Source: Bombardia bombarda
Taxonomy: Eukaryota > Ascomycota > Sordariomycetes > Sordariales > Lasiosphaeriaceae
Assembly: GCA_030512295.1 (NCBI GenBank)
Contig: JAULSR010000002.1
Coordinates: 5,456,001 to 5,520,000 of the forward strand
DNA: 64,000 nucleotides
Direction of reading: 5' to 3'
Shown: positions 35,784 through 48,478 of the stretch, piece after piece
How the letters are laid out: each line of letters begins with the position of its first letter
Numbering within the stretch: position 1 is the stretch's first letter
Notes under the pieces: model-generated
Database searches by the model: none
Told to the model about the DNA's origin: nothing
What the model saw: the letters and a program-made list of their open reading frames with translations, nothing else
Program-made: the position numbers and the translations under genes

Positions 35784-37672
35784 GCCTGATGGTAGCAAGC
35801 AGGCTTGGTGCCGCTCGACCAAAGAAGGGGAGAAATGGTCAAGAGCCCCCTCTCAGAGCCCCTTGGTTTCTTTGGAATGAAGCAGGAGATGTGGTCTATC
35901 GAGAGAACTCGCCCTCTTCAGCTTTTACCGATAGGGACTGCCGGTGTTTAACAGGACGGATCGAGAGAAGTAACCAAGCTACAAGATTGCAAGATTGGAT
36001 TAAGCCAGCTTCCAATTTCCAGACCATCAAGGTCCTTTTGTATCCCCTGACTTGTTTCCAAGACAATATCCATCCAGTCCGTTGCCGTAGCCGTGGCCGT
36101 GGACTGGGCAATAATACTAGCAGGAACAACACGAAATCACCCATTTGGCAACAGCTATTGGAGTAGAGTGGGGAGTAGGAACAGCGGACGCACGGTCTTA
36201 GCTGAACCATATTTATGCCCTCCAGGCATTATGCTTCTCCAGGAGGAACGAGGGGTTGCTGTCATCCGTGTGTGCATGAGGAGAGGTCAGTGTGCACCTT
36301 TGACGACGGCGAGCATTGGCTCTTGTGTACGGTGGAATGGAGCACAGGAAAACAGCTGGCACATCTAAACGATCAAGGAGTACAGATCTACCGTCCCCCT
36401 GGTTGCTCTCTTGTCTTGTGTGCCTATGTGAGCCATGGGTGGTTGCAACGCAGACAACGGTAAGCGAGATCGGCTCGGGGCTTTGGTATATATGATAGAT
36501 ATCTGGCTCGATAGGGTCCCGGTCCAGAGCTCCTAGATAGCCGAGCAGGCCATGAGTGACACGGAGCCCGACAGGCCATCGATCGTGTCAAGGCAGTCGG
36601 CCATGCTGCGAGCCGACGACGAGGTTGCTCGACATCGGCCCGCCCGGTTCGCTATCTCATCCACCAGACCTAGGCCTGCGGCGGCTATGTGGAAGGTCCC
36701 GTCCCGTCCCGAACCGACGGGCCAGAGCTAGACGGTTGAGTACAATGGCTGTTGATGCCACCTCTCAACACCCACTGGACATGAATAGACCTCACTGGAG
36801 ATCAATGGCAGGCAATCGTGGGGAGAAGACCAGATCCCGTGTCCAGATGGGCGAGCGGTTTCCCCTTGGGCGCGGGGATGATGATGGCAATGATGCGCGA
36901 ACGGGTGCTGTGATGATGTCAAGATGCGAGCAAGACGCAAGAGCACGGATGAAGCACTGTCGGATCGGCATGGCGACAAAACTCTGTTCATGTTGTGCTT
37001 CTCATGGTGACCAGGGCGGGTGTCATTTTTGGTGGTTTTGGGGTTTCCTGCTTTTCGGCTTGCACAAGACAAACGTGCGCAGATTGGATGGACAATGCGG
37101 GAATAGGATGGTACTGCAGTCTGGCGCCCAAGATGGATGGATGGACAGATGAGCTGGGTTAGGTTCAAAATAACTGAACATAGGCTACTAAAACTGAAGA
37201 CTCCTGCCGTGTTGTAGGAAATAACTAAAAGGTAAAGATGGATGCGGTGGGCGCGTAGGTATGGGAAGGTACGTACCGTGTAACTCCCAAGTGGAGGTGG
37301 AGCCGGACGCTGATTGAGTAGAAAAGGCGGTGGGGCGACCCAGCTCGTAGCTCGTAGCTCGCAGCGACGCAGTCCAGCGGCTCCCCGTCAGTCATTGGTG
37401 AATGCTAGGTACTCCTTAGCTTAGTCAATTGCCCTTTGAGCAACCATCTTTCCATCTAGCTGCTGTCCGCTCTCGAGCCGCCACTCATCCCGTTTATACT
37501 TGTATACCTACCCCAAAGTTGATAAAATAATTTTGGTATGCCTGGCTGCATCAGTCCTACAACATTCACCACCCGCCCCGCTCGGTTATGGTGAAGCAAC
37601 GGCTAAGGTAATCCTGCTGCTCCTGCTGCTCCTGCACTTGGCCGTCCGGACCTCTTCCCCGTCTCCGTTCCG
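35784..37672. promoter_or_regulatory. Divergent intergenic region, CDF transporter and Iml1
   Basis: About 1.9 kb between the start codons of the minus-strand CDF gene and the plus-strand Iml1 gene, so both promoters must lie here. The 198-codon plus-strand frame at 36556-37152 has a low-complexity Arg/Met-rich translation and no domain, and I do not call it. A GATGGATGGATGG run occurs near 37132-37146. No specific operator was recognised. Confidence 0.5.
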
Positions 37673-40600
37673 ATGGCGTCGCGCAATGCCTCCGTGGCTA
37701 CGCCCGGGTCGGGAAAGGCTCCGAGCTGGTCATCGCACCTCCGCCAGTTCAGCAAGACTGGCAGCACCTCGGACCGGAACAACATGTTGGACCAGCCCAG
37801 ATCCCCGGATACCGTCTCGAGCAATAGCAACTCCACCATTCGTGGCCGCCCTTCTTCCTCGTACCGTACTCCGCGTGCTGACCGGCGATGGACTGTTACC
37901 GTCAACGAGTCGTTGACTCGCGACGACGACGTGCTGCTCAACCTCGAACTCATCGGGGATGACGTCAAGCCTGGCACCCTGATGGCCATCGAGGTATCGA
38001 GGCCCGACGCTGAGAAACCATCCCAGAGCTCCCACCACAAGCAGCACCTTCACGACCGTGCCAAAGAGGCTTCTGGTGGTGGAGCTGGAGTCCCCCCGAA
38101 AACGCCTGATGGCGAGCAACGCTACATCTTCATCGTCAAGGACATGCCCAAGGAGCTGAGACAGCGCTACTCTTCCGTCGAGGTCTATGTTGCCAAGCAC
38201 ATTGCCGATGTCTTTGGCATGAGGAAGGGCTCACAGGTCGCCCTGACCCCTGTATGCTACGCTTCCTGAACCTCTACGTCGACCTTGTCCTGTGTATGCT
38301 AAGGATTCTAGATTGAGGCCAACAATCCCGCTGTCGAAGCCTCGCATATCGAGCTCGCCTTCAAGGATCAGTACCTATCCAGGTCCGACATGTGGCGCAT
38401 GGCCGTTGGAGAACTGTCCGAAAGGACGGTCTACAAGGGCCAGATGATCTTGTTCATGGGCACTGTCAAGGCCCAGGTTACCACCGTCTACGTGGACGGT
38501 CGAAAGGTTCAGTCTGCCTTCTTCGGCAGTAACACAAAGCCCATTTTTCGTAGCGAGTCTGCTCGATATGTTCTCTTCATCCAAATGGCTCGCGAAATGT
38601 GGGACTTTGATTCCGATGCATCTGGTGAGATCATTTTCAACAAGGTCGTCAATGGCTTTTTGCCAGCCCTGTTCAAAAAATGGGCCGCCCTCAAGGTGAA
38701 GCATCTCGTCAGCATTGTGCTGTTTGCCCGTGTCGAGTATGACACGGGCATCTCGACTGAACTGGCCAATGCCGCCATCCATAATGACTACTATACTGGC
38801 GTCCAGCCGTCCGGAGACCGCCGTCCATACAAGGACTTTTACCGTGTCGTGGTCAGTGAAATGGCCAGCGGCGAGTGGACAAAGATCCTCTATCAACTGA
38901 AGCGCGAGTTCAACTACTTCCGCAAGGATATTAGCACATATCACCAGGAGGCCATGGTCTCATTCTCGGCTTTTGAGAACCAGGCCGACAAAGAGGGCTC
39001 CTTGAACAGAATCAAGGCCGAGGCTTCTAGAGCCATATACGGCAATTTTCTCGAGGCCATCAACATGGCATCGTCCTTGTTCGCCCACGATTACATTGAC
39101 CGGGATCTGATGAGGACAGGAATATCGGTCGTGGTAATAAGCCCCAGCCCAGGTGTTTTTGAAGTCGATTACGAGGCTCTTCGCCGAACAACAGAGGCAT
39201 TGGTAGGGACAGGCATCGGAATTGACTTGATATGCGTTCCCAAGATACCACTGCATTCCGTCCCATTGTTCCGATATCGCAATCCGCAATATACTGAGCA
39301 TTCTCAACGCAAAGCAAAAATGAATCTCAGCCGTGGGAGCACACCGAAGCCGTCAACGCCCTCATATGGAAGCTACAGTAGCCTCTCAGGCTCTTACTCG
39401 CCGAGTAAAGGAACCGATATCAGGCTGCGTGGAGGAGACTCTGTTAGCTCCAATTCTGCTCAGGATGAATGGGTCTATGCCCTGCCGTCCTGGCTCCATA
39501 TATCATACTGGACGGGCGCATCCGAAGAAGCACTATCATATCATGGCATCGCCATGTCCGTTTCTGACACCTCGCAGGTCCAATATGGAGAGGATTTTCC
39601 GATGAGGTGTCGCATGTACGACCTCCAAATGCGCAGTGTGATGGAAACCAATGAAATCCAGACCAAGCCGTTACATCTAGATCCGTGTTTCCCGCAAAAG
39701 GCGATTCAAGCGAGCCACATGGCGAAACCACACCTCGATCTTCACGGCAGTATTTTTATCCAGAATTTACGAGTCAAAGAGTCGCTATTTGATCACGTAT
39801 ATGGATTCTCGAAATTTGCCCCAGAAAAGAATAGTAAATATGGAGAGAGGTCGCTATGGAAGCAGCTCCAAGACTATGACGATTCTAGAGCGCATCTACC
39901 AACGGTGCGGAGAGGTTCGATGCATCCTAGACATACCCGTAATCAGGACGATGCTCTAAGGCGACAATTACTGGATGACACGGCTCAACTTGGATCGTCA
40001 TTTAATGAACGAGGATCTTCGATAACCTCTCAAGCTATACCGTTCAAGCATATTATCACAACCCATCGCTCAGATTCTGGAAAACAGGATGCGCCCTCAG
40101 GAAGCCGCAAGAGTGTTGAGTTCCATAATTTAAACTCGAATCTGTCGCCCAGCAAGGCCCCCAAATTTATGCGCCAAATAAGCCTTGGGAACCGGGGTTT
40201 CGGCATTGCTGCGCCAAAGGCAGCCGTTGCAGAGTTGAGTATCGAGAGCGTAAATGCTTCAAGGACCTTGGCAGCTTCGCAGAACCGCCAAGGCTCAAGA
40301 GTGACCTCGACTCCGATCAAGTCAATCAACCGGCCAAGTTCGCCGTTCAAGATATCGAGTGGAACGCCTTTAACTTCACAAGGAGAGTTTCCACCGCTGT
40401 CGTTTGCTCAAGCACACCAGTACTTTGCAGATTCACCAACCAGGCCGATTGTTATTAGAAACCAACAGCTATTAGTGGATCTTGCAACACGCAACTTGTC
40501 GGGATCTATTCTATCGACTTTCCGTGCAGAACCAGTTCCCAATAATCGTGATCTGCAAAATTCCGAAGCTATCCGAGCGGAAGATGCCAAGAAGGTTTAC

Positions 40601-43600
40601 AACTCCAAGCTCCTGGCTGGAGTTCTACCGGAACTGCCGTCAACCTTGTCGCCAGGGACAGGAATGGCGCCCTGGCTGACCACTCTCAACCCGTCCAACC
40701 CAGACACCAACGAGGTTGATGTCACTACGTTATATAGCCGTTGGCAGCATGTCTTCCCGAAGCCCTCGGAGATGAGGGTCATGAAATGGAAGTCGTTATG
40801 CTCCCCAGCCGCTGTGCCGCTGACAACAGAATACTTCCCATCCCAGGCCCAATTTGAGTCTGATTACCAGCGCCAGCCTTATAACGTATCACCGAACGCT
40901 GACGACGAGCTGATGGAGGAGCCAAAGTCGCGCGATGAGCTGCTTCGGGAACTGATCAGCCTGAGATTCTGTCAGGGATTTCAGATTGTTGTTGGCCCAG
41001 CGGTTGCAAAGGGTCTCGGCCAGAAGCAACTAAAAGTTGCAGACATCTATTCCCGCGATCATATGGCAGAAGACGGCACGAGCATCTTCATGTCGGTGGG
41101 CAACACTATTCACCAACTGTCATGTGTTAATGGCACCGAAGTCGAGGTTAATATCTTCGTTCGGAAGCCCATGGACACATCCGCCCAGCTATATGACAGC
41201 CCAACATATAAGCCAGCAATCAGGACACTGCTGGATCATGGTTATGAAACCAAGGAGTTCGATGTCATAACGCCAAGATCTGAACGAAATTGGAATTATA
41301 TCGATTCTTTTATTGCTGGGCATAATGACGAGTTGACGGAGCATCTACGGTTCTGGCGGGCTAGGTTCGTCTTGATACCAGTGACTGCCAGGCATCCTTC
41401 ACTGCCAAAGAACCAAATCGGTGACAACGAGGAAGAGATTCGTATCGAGGGCATAAGAAAACTGGCCCAACTGTGGCAGAAGCACCGCTATGTCCCACCG
41501 GGTGAAAGACGCTTTCAAGGCACAGGAGTTCGCGGCAAGAAAGACATAAACCCGCTGGATATTGTGTACAAAACAGAAGACTCGTCGGTTGTGATCGCAG
41601 CCGAACTTGAGACCCTTCCTTTGTTGGAGGGCCTGGAAGGGCCCCATCGCAAGGGGCAGCTAGTGAGAAGCCGAGAGCAGTTTCAGAAGAAAAACCTGAA
41701 CCTAGCTGCACTGGCGGAGGCCATTCAGCAGCCGGTTGAGAACGGTGGTGTTCGGATGCAGAATCGTAGATGGCATCTTCGGCTCCATTATAACTGCTTC
41801 ATCGGATCAGATATGACCAGCTGGCTATTGGATAACATTGAGGATTTGGAAGATCGGGACCAGGCTGAGGCTTTGGGCAACCGGCTCATGGTCAATGAAG
41901 AAGACAGATCCAAAGACGGGGAGAAGGAACCGACAGCGAAGAAGGAGCCGGGCGGCTTGTTCGTCCATGTGGAAAGACGGCATCCTTTCCGAGACGGTCA
42001 GTACTTTTACCAGATCACCAGCGAATACGCCAAGCCACATCCTCCCAGTTGGTTCAACACAAAGAAGAGCCAACCATCGATTCCCTCTACACCCATGACG
42101 GAGCACATGCGAGACTCTTCGCGACCAGGTCTCTCCCGGCCCACCTCAATCCACGAGGAAAGCTCGCCAACGTCCGGCACCACGACACCAACGGCGCCCT
42201 ACATGGGTGGACGAAAGCCCAAGGTGTTGCTAAGCAAGGTGATAAAATACGACGTGGACCACAGGAAGCGGTCGTACCGGCAAGAGATCGTCGACCTGCA
42301 CTACGACAGGCTGCACAACCCCGACAACTGCTACCACATACGCGTCGACTGGATGAACGTGACGGCCAAGCTGATCGAGGACGCCATCGAGAACTGGGCG
42401 CGCGAGGCGGCGCTCTACGGCCTCCGGCTGGTCGAGGTGCCCATCGCCGAGGCGTGCGCCGTCACTGACATCAACCCCTTCCGGCGGCCGTACCTAATCA
42501 AGCCAGCAGTGCCGCCGCCTAACCAGCAGCCCATTACGTACTACGACCCCAACTCGTTCGCGCCGCAGACGCAGCCCGGGCGCCACTTCTACCAAAAGGC
42601 TATCCTCAAGAAGTTTGACTTTGTGCTCGACGTTGAGGCGGCGTCGAATTTTCCTAGCAATGTGGATGTCTCGTACTCGTGGGGCAAGCCGGGGTTTAAG
42701 TACACGCAGTACATTCACCGCTCGGGGGTCATCTTGGCGGAGATCACGGAGGAGGGCGATTTCCTCGTGCTAGCTAATCGGCTCTATAGCAATAGGGCGG
42801 CTACGGCGAGGGAGAAGGAGATGCAGAAGGAGATGCGGATGGAGCAGGGGTCGATGGAGCGCGAGCGCGGTGGGAGTAGCGGTGGAGGAGGAGGCGGCGG
42901 TGGTGGGCGTATCGGAACTATGAGCGCATCCTACGGCAGCAGCGGCGTGTCATATGGTGGTGCCACACCAGAATCAGCGTCGGCAGGAGCAGGGGCATCA
43001 ATGCCATCGCCGTCAGTCAAGCCGGCAGCCTTCTTGTCTCCTCTAGTGCAGCCAAGTCTCGGTCCAGGCGTAACTGGCGGTGGTGGCGGTCCTATGCATT
43101 CTTCCTCGTCGGTCAATAACAAAAACAACAGCGGATTCGGCATGCCAGGGCAACTCAAGACAGCGCCGGGTGCTGCTGGTAATAATAATGCATTACTGCT
43201 GCCGACGAGCCAGGAGCCAGAGGTGATCAAGGACGAGCTCGAGTCGTTTTGCCGCGACGGACCGGCGCTCGATGCGTTTTACAAGGAGCTGCTGCTTCCA
43301 GAGAGAAGCGGGAGCGTTCGGTTCGGTGGTGGTGGGGGGCCGGTGCCGGCGGCGGCAGTACCGACGATGACGATGACGACGCCGACAATGTCATTTGCGT
43401 CGACGGCGACGGCTGCTGCTGCGCAGGGGGTGTTTGTTGTTCCGGACACGAACATCCCTGTCCTGGGGCTGCCGCCGGCGGTTCTAGCAGCAGCGTCGTC
43501 GTCGAAGAGCCCGAGTCCGCGCGTGGGTAGTCCGGCCATGTTGTCTGCGAGCCAGCTGTTGAGGAGGGGGAGCGTGCAGGATGGGATTCTGGGGCTGAGG

Positions 43601-43636
43601 ATTGGGAGTGGTTGGGGGGAGAGGGATAGGATTTGA
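37673..43636 (+). CDS. iml1: Iml1 (SEACIT/GATOR1 GAP subunit, DEPDC5 homologue)
   Basis: Two exons, 37673-38251 and 38312-43636, 1,967 aa. Iml1 is the catalytic GAP subunit of SEACIT/GATOR1, which acts on Gtr1 (RagA/B) at the vacuole and shuts TORC1 down when amino acids are scarce. After a disordered N-terminus come the conserved Iml1 region (VTVNESLTRDDDVLLNLE, KDQYLSRSDMWRM, RVEYDTG), a vWA-like segment (VVISPSPGVFEVDYEALRR, IDLICVPKIPLHSVPLF), the segment near EWVYALPSWLHISYW, and a DEP domain at about residues 1335-1435 (GSDMTSWLLDNI to DGQYFYQIT). The C-terminal globular part includes CYHIRVDWMNVTAKLIEDAI and FCRDGPALDAFYKELL. A Gly run near 42875-42910 and an Ala/Gly/Ser-rich tail of about 115 residues are low-complexity additions. 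The 60-nt intron joins ALTP to IEANNPAVEASH. Confidence 0.95.
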
Positions 43637-46484
43637 GTGGGGATTACTAAGGGAGTAGGGGGTTGGGTGGCGTTTGTTTTTGTTGCCGTGTTTTGTGATG
43701 TGTATATCTCTGTTGAATAGGGAGGAGGACAGGGGGATACTCTGCTTGTCGCGTTGTATAAGCATGCTGACAACGATGTTTATGTTGAAAGCGATGTTTA
43801 TGTCGACAGCGATGTTTACGCATCTGGAGCTATCTCTTGATGTGAATGGCTTTTGTACTATATTATTCGGAAAAGGCTGCCTATCTCAAGAGTTGTTACA
43901 GCTTGACGGCATTAATGCCTCCACGGATATATCGAGGTGATTGTTGATATTGCGACCTGACTGGGAATGGCACCCTCAAAGATTTGCCTCTCACACTCCT
44001 CGTAACGCACCTACGATCTATGAAAACACAGTCTTGTTGTTTGCCTTTTCATGTGATGCTGCAAACCGTTGGGCATCTGCCTCTCCATATGCCCGTTTGT
44101 CTGCCTGCCTGTGGATGCCTATGCATGTAAGCGGCCCCAGGCCACCTCCCATCCATGCGCACAAGGTTGACAAACTTCCACTTTGGCGCGATGGCATCCA
44201 GTTGGAAAACAGTCGCCGAATTTGTCACTCTATGAGATCTTTTGGACTCTCGTGATATGTTTTCACTGATAGCATTCCTGGTTTCAGTCATTATTGTGTA
44301 AAATCGAGTGCATGTTGATTCAGTGCCTTTAGTATAATGGCGGTTTTATAGAGGACTGGCTGGCTGGCCACGTAGTCACATAGGAAGTATAAAAATGACG
44401 TTCGGCATTTGGTGTTGCATTATATGCAATGCAGGCCGCCAGATCACCCACCTGGGGTAGTCTGAACATGACGCGCTCTGCCGTTTGTTTCGCAGAAGAT
44501 TGGTTGTTTCGGCTTAACAAATGTTGTTTGGATAATCCACGTGCTGTACCGTTTCCCAGGAGGCCTCCAGGGACCGATCGTGTGTATGGGGAGAGATCTC
44601 TCCCACCCGTCTGGAGCAAACGGAGGAAGGTGTGGGTGGTGGAATTTGGTTTCGTTTTTCGTGCCGCCACCGTGCACACGCCTCCAGAATTCTGAATTGT
44701 GAGTGGCAGTTGTGGCACATGGTGCCCCACCTAAGAAAGATTGCTCGCATTGGTGGCTCGGGCAGCGGAGTGGGTACGTACCCTAGTAAGTACCTCCCAT
44801 GGTTGATCGGGGAGCCAAGCGGTCCAAGCAGAGAGACAAGCACCGACAAGCAATGGGGCCGAGGAGCAAATCATTGAACAAGCACCCTTGGCGAAGCTTG
44901 ATCCCCCTGCCGAGGGCTTGGGGCCAAGGCGGGCGTCATTGAGCGGGACGACCTCCTCTGCTTCCAAAAGGAACAACCGGATTTTGGATTTGCACAATAC
45001 AAGTTGGTGCATGCTGTACGGAGCAGACCTTGACATAAAGACCGGTTTCTCGCGACGCGTTTCGATAATGTCTTGTCCGTTGCGGATGCTACCTCGCTGC
45101 GTTAGCTGGCTGCACGCTACTAAAAGGTTACTCTACCTCGTTGGCTCCACAGACGTCATCTGGGAAGCTCCTGTCCCAGGTCATGAACAGTGCATCAAGC
45201 ATCGCAACAAATGGACCAGGACAAAGGTGTGATATTTCGTTTGTGTTTGCAGATCACAGACGGCGCGTACTGTTTGTTGTTTGTCAAAACAAAGTACCTG
45301 ACCTAGATTAGGCATGCCCCTTGACCCAGGGCGGCTGTTTATGCTGGTGTAGACTGTATGGGCGGCATTGTACACAGTATGTTTGCTGGGCGCGTAATCA
45401 AGAGGGCTCAGATAGCAATTGTCAGAGAGCAAGGCGAGCCAGACAGACAGTCTGGACCTATCGAGGTCTTGTTATTGTGGGTTCGCATTCTGAATCAGTG
45501 CGAAAGCAATCCGTCGATGGTGACTCGGCGCATTTATTAAAGGTACAACAGGACAGAGCCAACTCTTTATATCACAGTTGCGCCGCTCCCACCTGCTTGC
45601 TGCCTCTTGTCCCCTTCAAGTTTTCTTCCTCGCAACCTGTTTAAATTAAGCTGGCAATCTAAGGCCCCCACTTGCGTAGCGCGACAATACCACTTATTAG
45701 GTCTAGACTTAGTACCACCGCGACACAGACCACGATATCAAGGAGCCCATCTCCTGCTCTCGGCCTTTGGTCATTTTTACCATTTTTGCCATTTCGCATT
45801 CCAACCTTTGGAGAAAACAAGTTGATACCATCTGTCTCCGGTCTGGAATTGGACGCTCACCCCGCAGATCCCCAACCCGGCAACCAGCAAACTCCTTCCT
45901 CCTCTTTTTTTTTGTTATTGTGTTGCGCAAAGACGGTCGGTCGCAAAGCCATCGAAGAATCAATTTGAGCCAGTCAACGACCAAGTTATCTCAGAACATA
46001 CCCAGGCGAAAAAGCCGCAACAACCTCTTACCGCCAGGTTTTGAGTGTCAGCAATTCAATTTTCACCCAAGACTGCGCTGCGCATTCGCCTCCAGCTTTT
46101 ACAACACCCTCGCCTCAGGACCGCGCAAGCAACCCCACGCGACGCTGACTCGGACCTCTGCGGGTGGTCAGGATTGCAGTGTTGGACAGCAACTTAAGCT
46201 TTGTAGCTCTTGGCTGAGCACACATCCCTCCAGATGGCGGATCGTAAGGAAGCCTGACACCGCGTACCATCATTCCAAGCCTCCATCAGCATACCCTATT
46301 TCCCCTCCTCGCTTTGCGCCACCTTGTTTGCTGGTCTTTCATTCGGGCGTCTTGCATCAACCCATTCACCTTTGTGCTTCCTGTCGTGGCCAGTTATAAC
46401 AAAAGCACACTCGCGTATCACGGCGTCGGAGAGATCCCAGTCCCAGACACTGTTTCCCTAGGCCCCGTCTATAACAACAGCAAA
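43637..46484. other. 2.8-kb interval between Iml1 and the CAX exchanger
   Basis: No confident gene. The left end carries the Iml1 3' UTR, with a three-unit 18-bp tandem. The right end should be the promoter and leader of the exchanger gene. A 210-codon frame at 45767-46399 begins without ATG and ends inside the leader; it looks like chance. No RNA gene was recognised. Confidence 0.5.
43771..43824. repeat. Three-unit 18-bp tandem repeat
   Basis: Three imperfect 18-bp copies sharing the core GCGATGTTTATGT (first copy ACGATG, third copy GTTTACG) directly follow one another, about 135 nt after the Iml1 stop codon, probably in its 3' UTR. Confidence 0.8.
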
Positions 46485-48478
46485 ATGGAGACTCGTCCTA
46501 ACTTGAAGAAAACTGAATCAGACACCAACCTCTACAAACTCCACCTAGCGGCGAGGAGAGAAGCTCACAAGGATGACTCATCGTTCTTTCACTTTTTCTC
46601 GTACGTCATTGGTCGAAAGGACAAGTCAACAAAGCCGGACACACCGCGTAGCCAAACGTGGGGGAATCCCAGCAGCGATCTAGAAGCCCAGGCGTTCGAC
46701 TCTCCCATTACGCATGCGCAGACCGCACCACAGCAGCAAGGAACAGGAATTGTCGGTCATGGCGAAGGAGGCTCTGGCTTGGGGCTCAACAGTGACGCCG
46801 ACGTGCACGACACGGAGCGGAGCCAACCCGATAGTGGAGAGACGGCCCTCGAGTCGCAGCAGTACGCGACGACAGCAAGCCCCCCGCTTAGACCCCAAGA
46901 TGCTGTCCGCAGACGGACCACGACCAGGGAAGAGTCCGATCCTGAACCCAACGAGCCAGAGGAGGGTGTATTCGAGAGGCCCAAGAAACAGAAATCCGGT
47001 CTTTTCAAGCGCGTCCAACCCAAGCGACGCTATAGTTATGTAACAGAGTTCCGAAAGGCCTTCGGAACATGGCTCAACATCCTTCTCATCATGGTTCCTG
47101 CCGGATTTATCGTCAACTATGTTAATACAGGCTCTAAAATTGCTGTCTTTGTCGTCAATTTCATCGCCATCATTCCGCTTGCCGCCTTACTTAGCTTCGC
47201 AACCGAGGAAATCGCATTACGGACCGGTGAGAGTCTTGGTGGGCTCTTGAACGCGACTTTTGGGTATGTACTGCTGGCAGTTTCCCCTATCAAAAATTTG
47301 GAGTTAGCCTCGAAAGCAAATTAAATACTGATGTCTATGGTGTAGCAACGCTGTCGAGCTGATTGTTGCCATCATCGCCCTGGCCAAAAAGGAGGTCGTG
47401 ATTGTCCAGACCTCCCTGATTGGAAGCATCCTTTCCAATCTGCTTCTGGTCATGGGCATGTGCTTCTTTTTCGGCGGCCTCAGGAGACAGGAGCAGTTCT
47501 TTAACACGACGGTCGCTCAGACTGCAGCAAGTCTATTGGCATTGGCCGTTGCCGCTGTAATTGTGCCCACAGTTTTCAACCAAGCAGCCAACACGCCCAC
47601 GGCCGATGTTGCCAAACTCTCACGCGGCACTGCCGTCATCCTTCTCGCTGTATATGCCGCGTATCTCTTCTTCCAGCTCAAGACCCACGCCGTAGTCTTT
47701 GCTACCGAGAGCCAAAAAGTTGAGGCGAAGCCATTTAAGAAGAGTGGTCTCAAGGAAGGGGCCGTTGCGCAGGCTCTCGTCGGCCCCGCTGGTGTCATGG
47801 GAAGCCACGCTCTTCAGCAAACGCCAACTGACCAGGAGAAGCTCCGGGATACGCTGACTACGCCGCCAACTACTGAGGGCACTAACGAGGCAAATACCGC
47901 GGATGACGGGGAGGGGCCGCACCTCTTTTTCTCGACCGCAATTGGCCTTCTCCTCGGCTCAACCGTCTTGGTTGCCTTCTGCGCCGAGTTCATGGTCGAC
48001 GGCATCAGCGCCGTTACAGAGGGCGGCGCCGTGAGCCAGGAGTTTGTAGGTCTGATCCTGCTGCCTATTGTGGGCAACGCTGCAGAGCACGCCACCGCCG
48101 TCACGGTCGCCATCAAGGACAAAATGGATCTGGCCATCGGCGTGGCTGTCGGCTCGAGCATGCAGGTCGCTCTCTTCCTCATTCCCCTTCTTGTCATTAT
48201 CGGCTGGGGCATGGGTCTGGACGAGATGAACCTCAGCTTCGACCTGTTCCAGGTTGCGGTGCTCTTTGTCTCCATCCTCCTGGTCAACTACCTCATCGCC
48301 GACGGCAAGAGCCACTGGCTGGAGGGCATGCTCCTCATGTCGTTGTATCTGATCATAGCTACTTGCTCATGGTGTAAGTTGAGATTTCATTTTTGTTTAT
48401 TCTAATCAAATCTACTACGACATACTGACCCCGTTTTTTTATATAGGGTACCCGACACAGGAAGGCTTGTCTGAGTAA
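46485..48478 (+). CDS. Vacuolar Ca2+/H+ exchanger (CAX/Vcx1 family)
   Basis: Three exons: 46485-47263, 47346-48373 and 48447-48478, 612 aa. CAX proteins use the vacuolar proton gradient to move cytosolic Ca2+ (and Mn2+) into the vacuole. A hydrophilic N-terminus of about 180 residues (KKTESDTNLYKLH, several acidic and Ser-rich stretches) precedes about eleven membrane segments. Both alpha-repeat signatures are present: GNAVELIVAIIAL at about residue 260, split by the first intron, and GNAAEHATAVTVAI at about residue 502. Each contains the conserved GNxxE glutamate. An acidic-containing loop lies between the halves. The last exon is only 32 nt and encodes the WYPTQEGLSE end. The start is the first ATG giving METRPNLKKTE; the frame upstream has no ATG. 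Filamentous fungi have several CAX paralogues, so I do not claim one-to-one orthology with VCX1. Confidence 0.93.

Noticed and set aside
36556..37152. 198-codon plus-strand ORF upstream of Iml1
   Set aside because: Arg/Met/Asp-rich low-complexity translation without a domain, in a divergent promoter region; likely chance.
45767..46399. 210-codon frame just before the CAX exchanger
   Set aside because: It opens without an ATG, ends in the leader in another frame, and shows no domain; interpreted as 5' flanking DNA.
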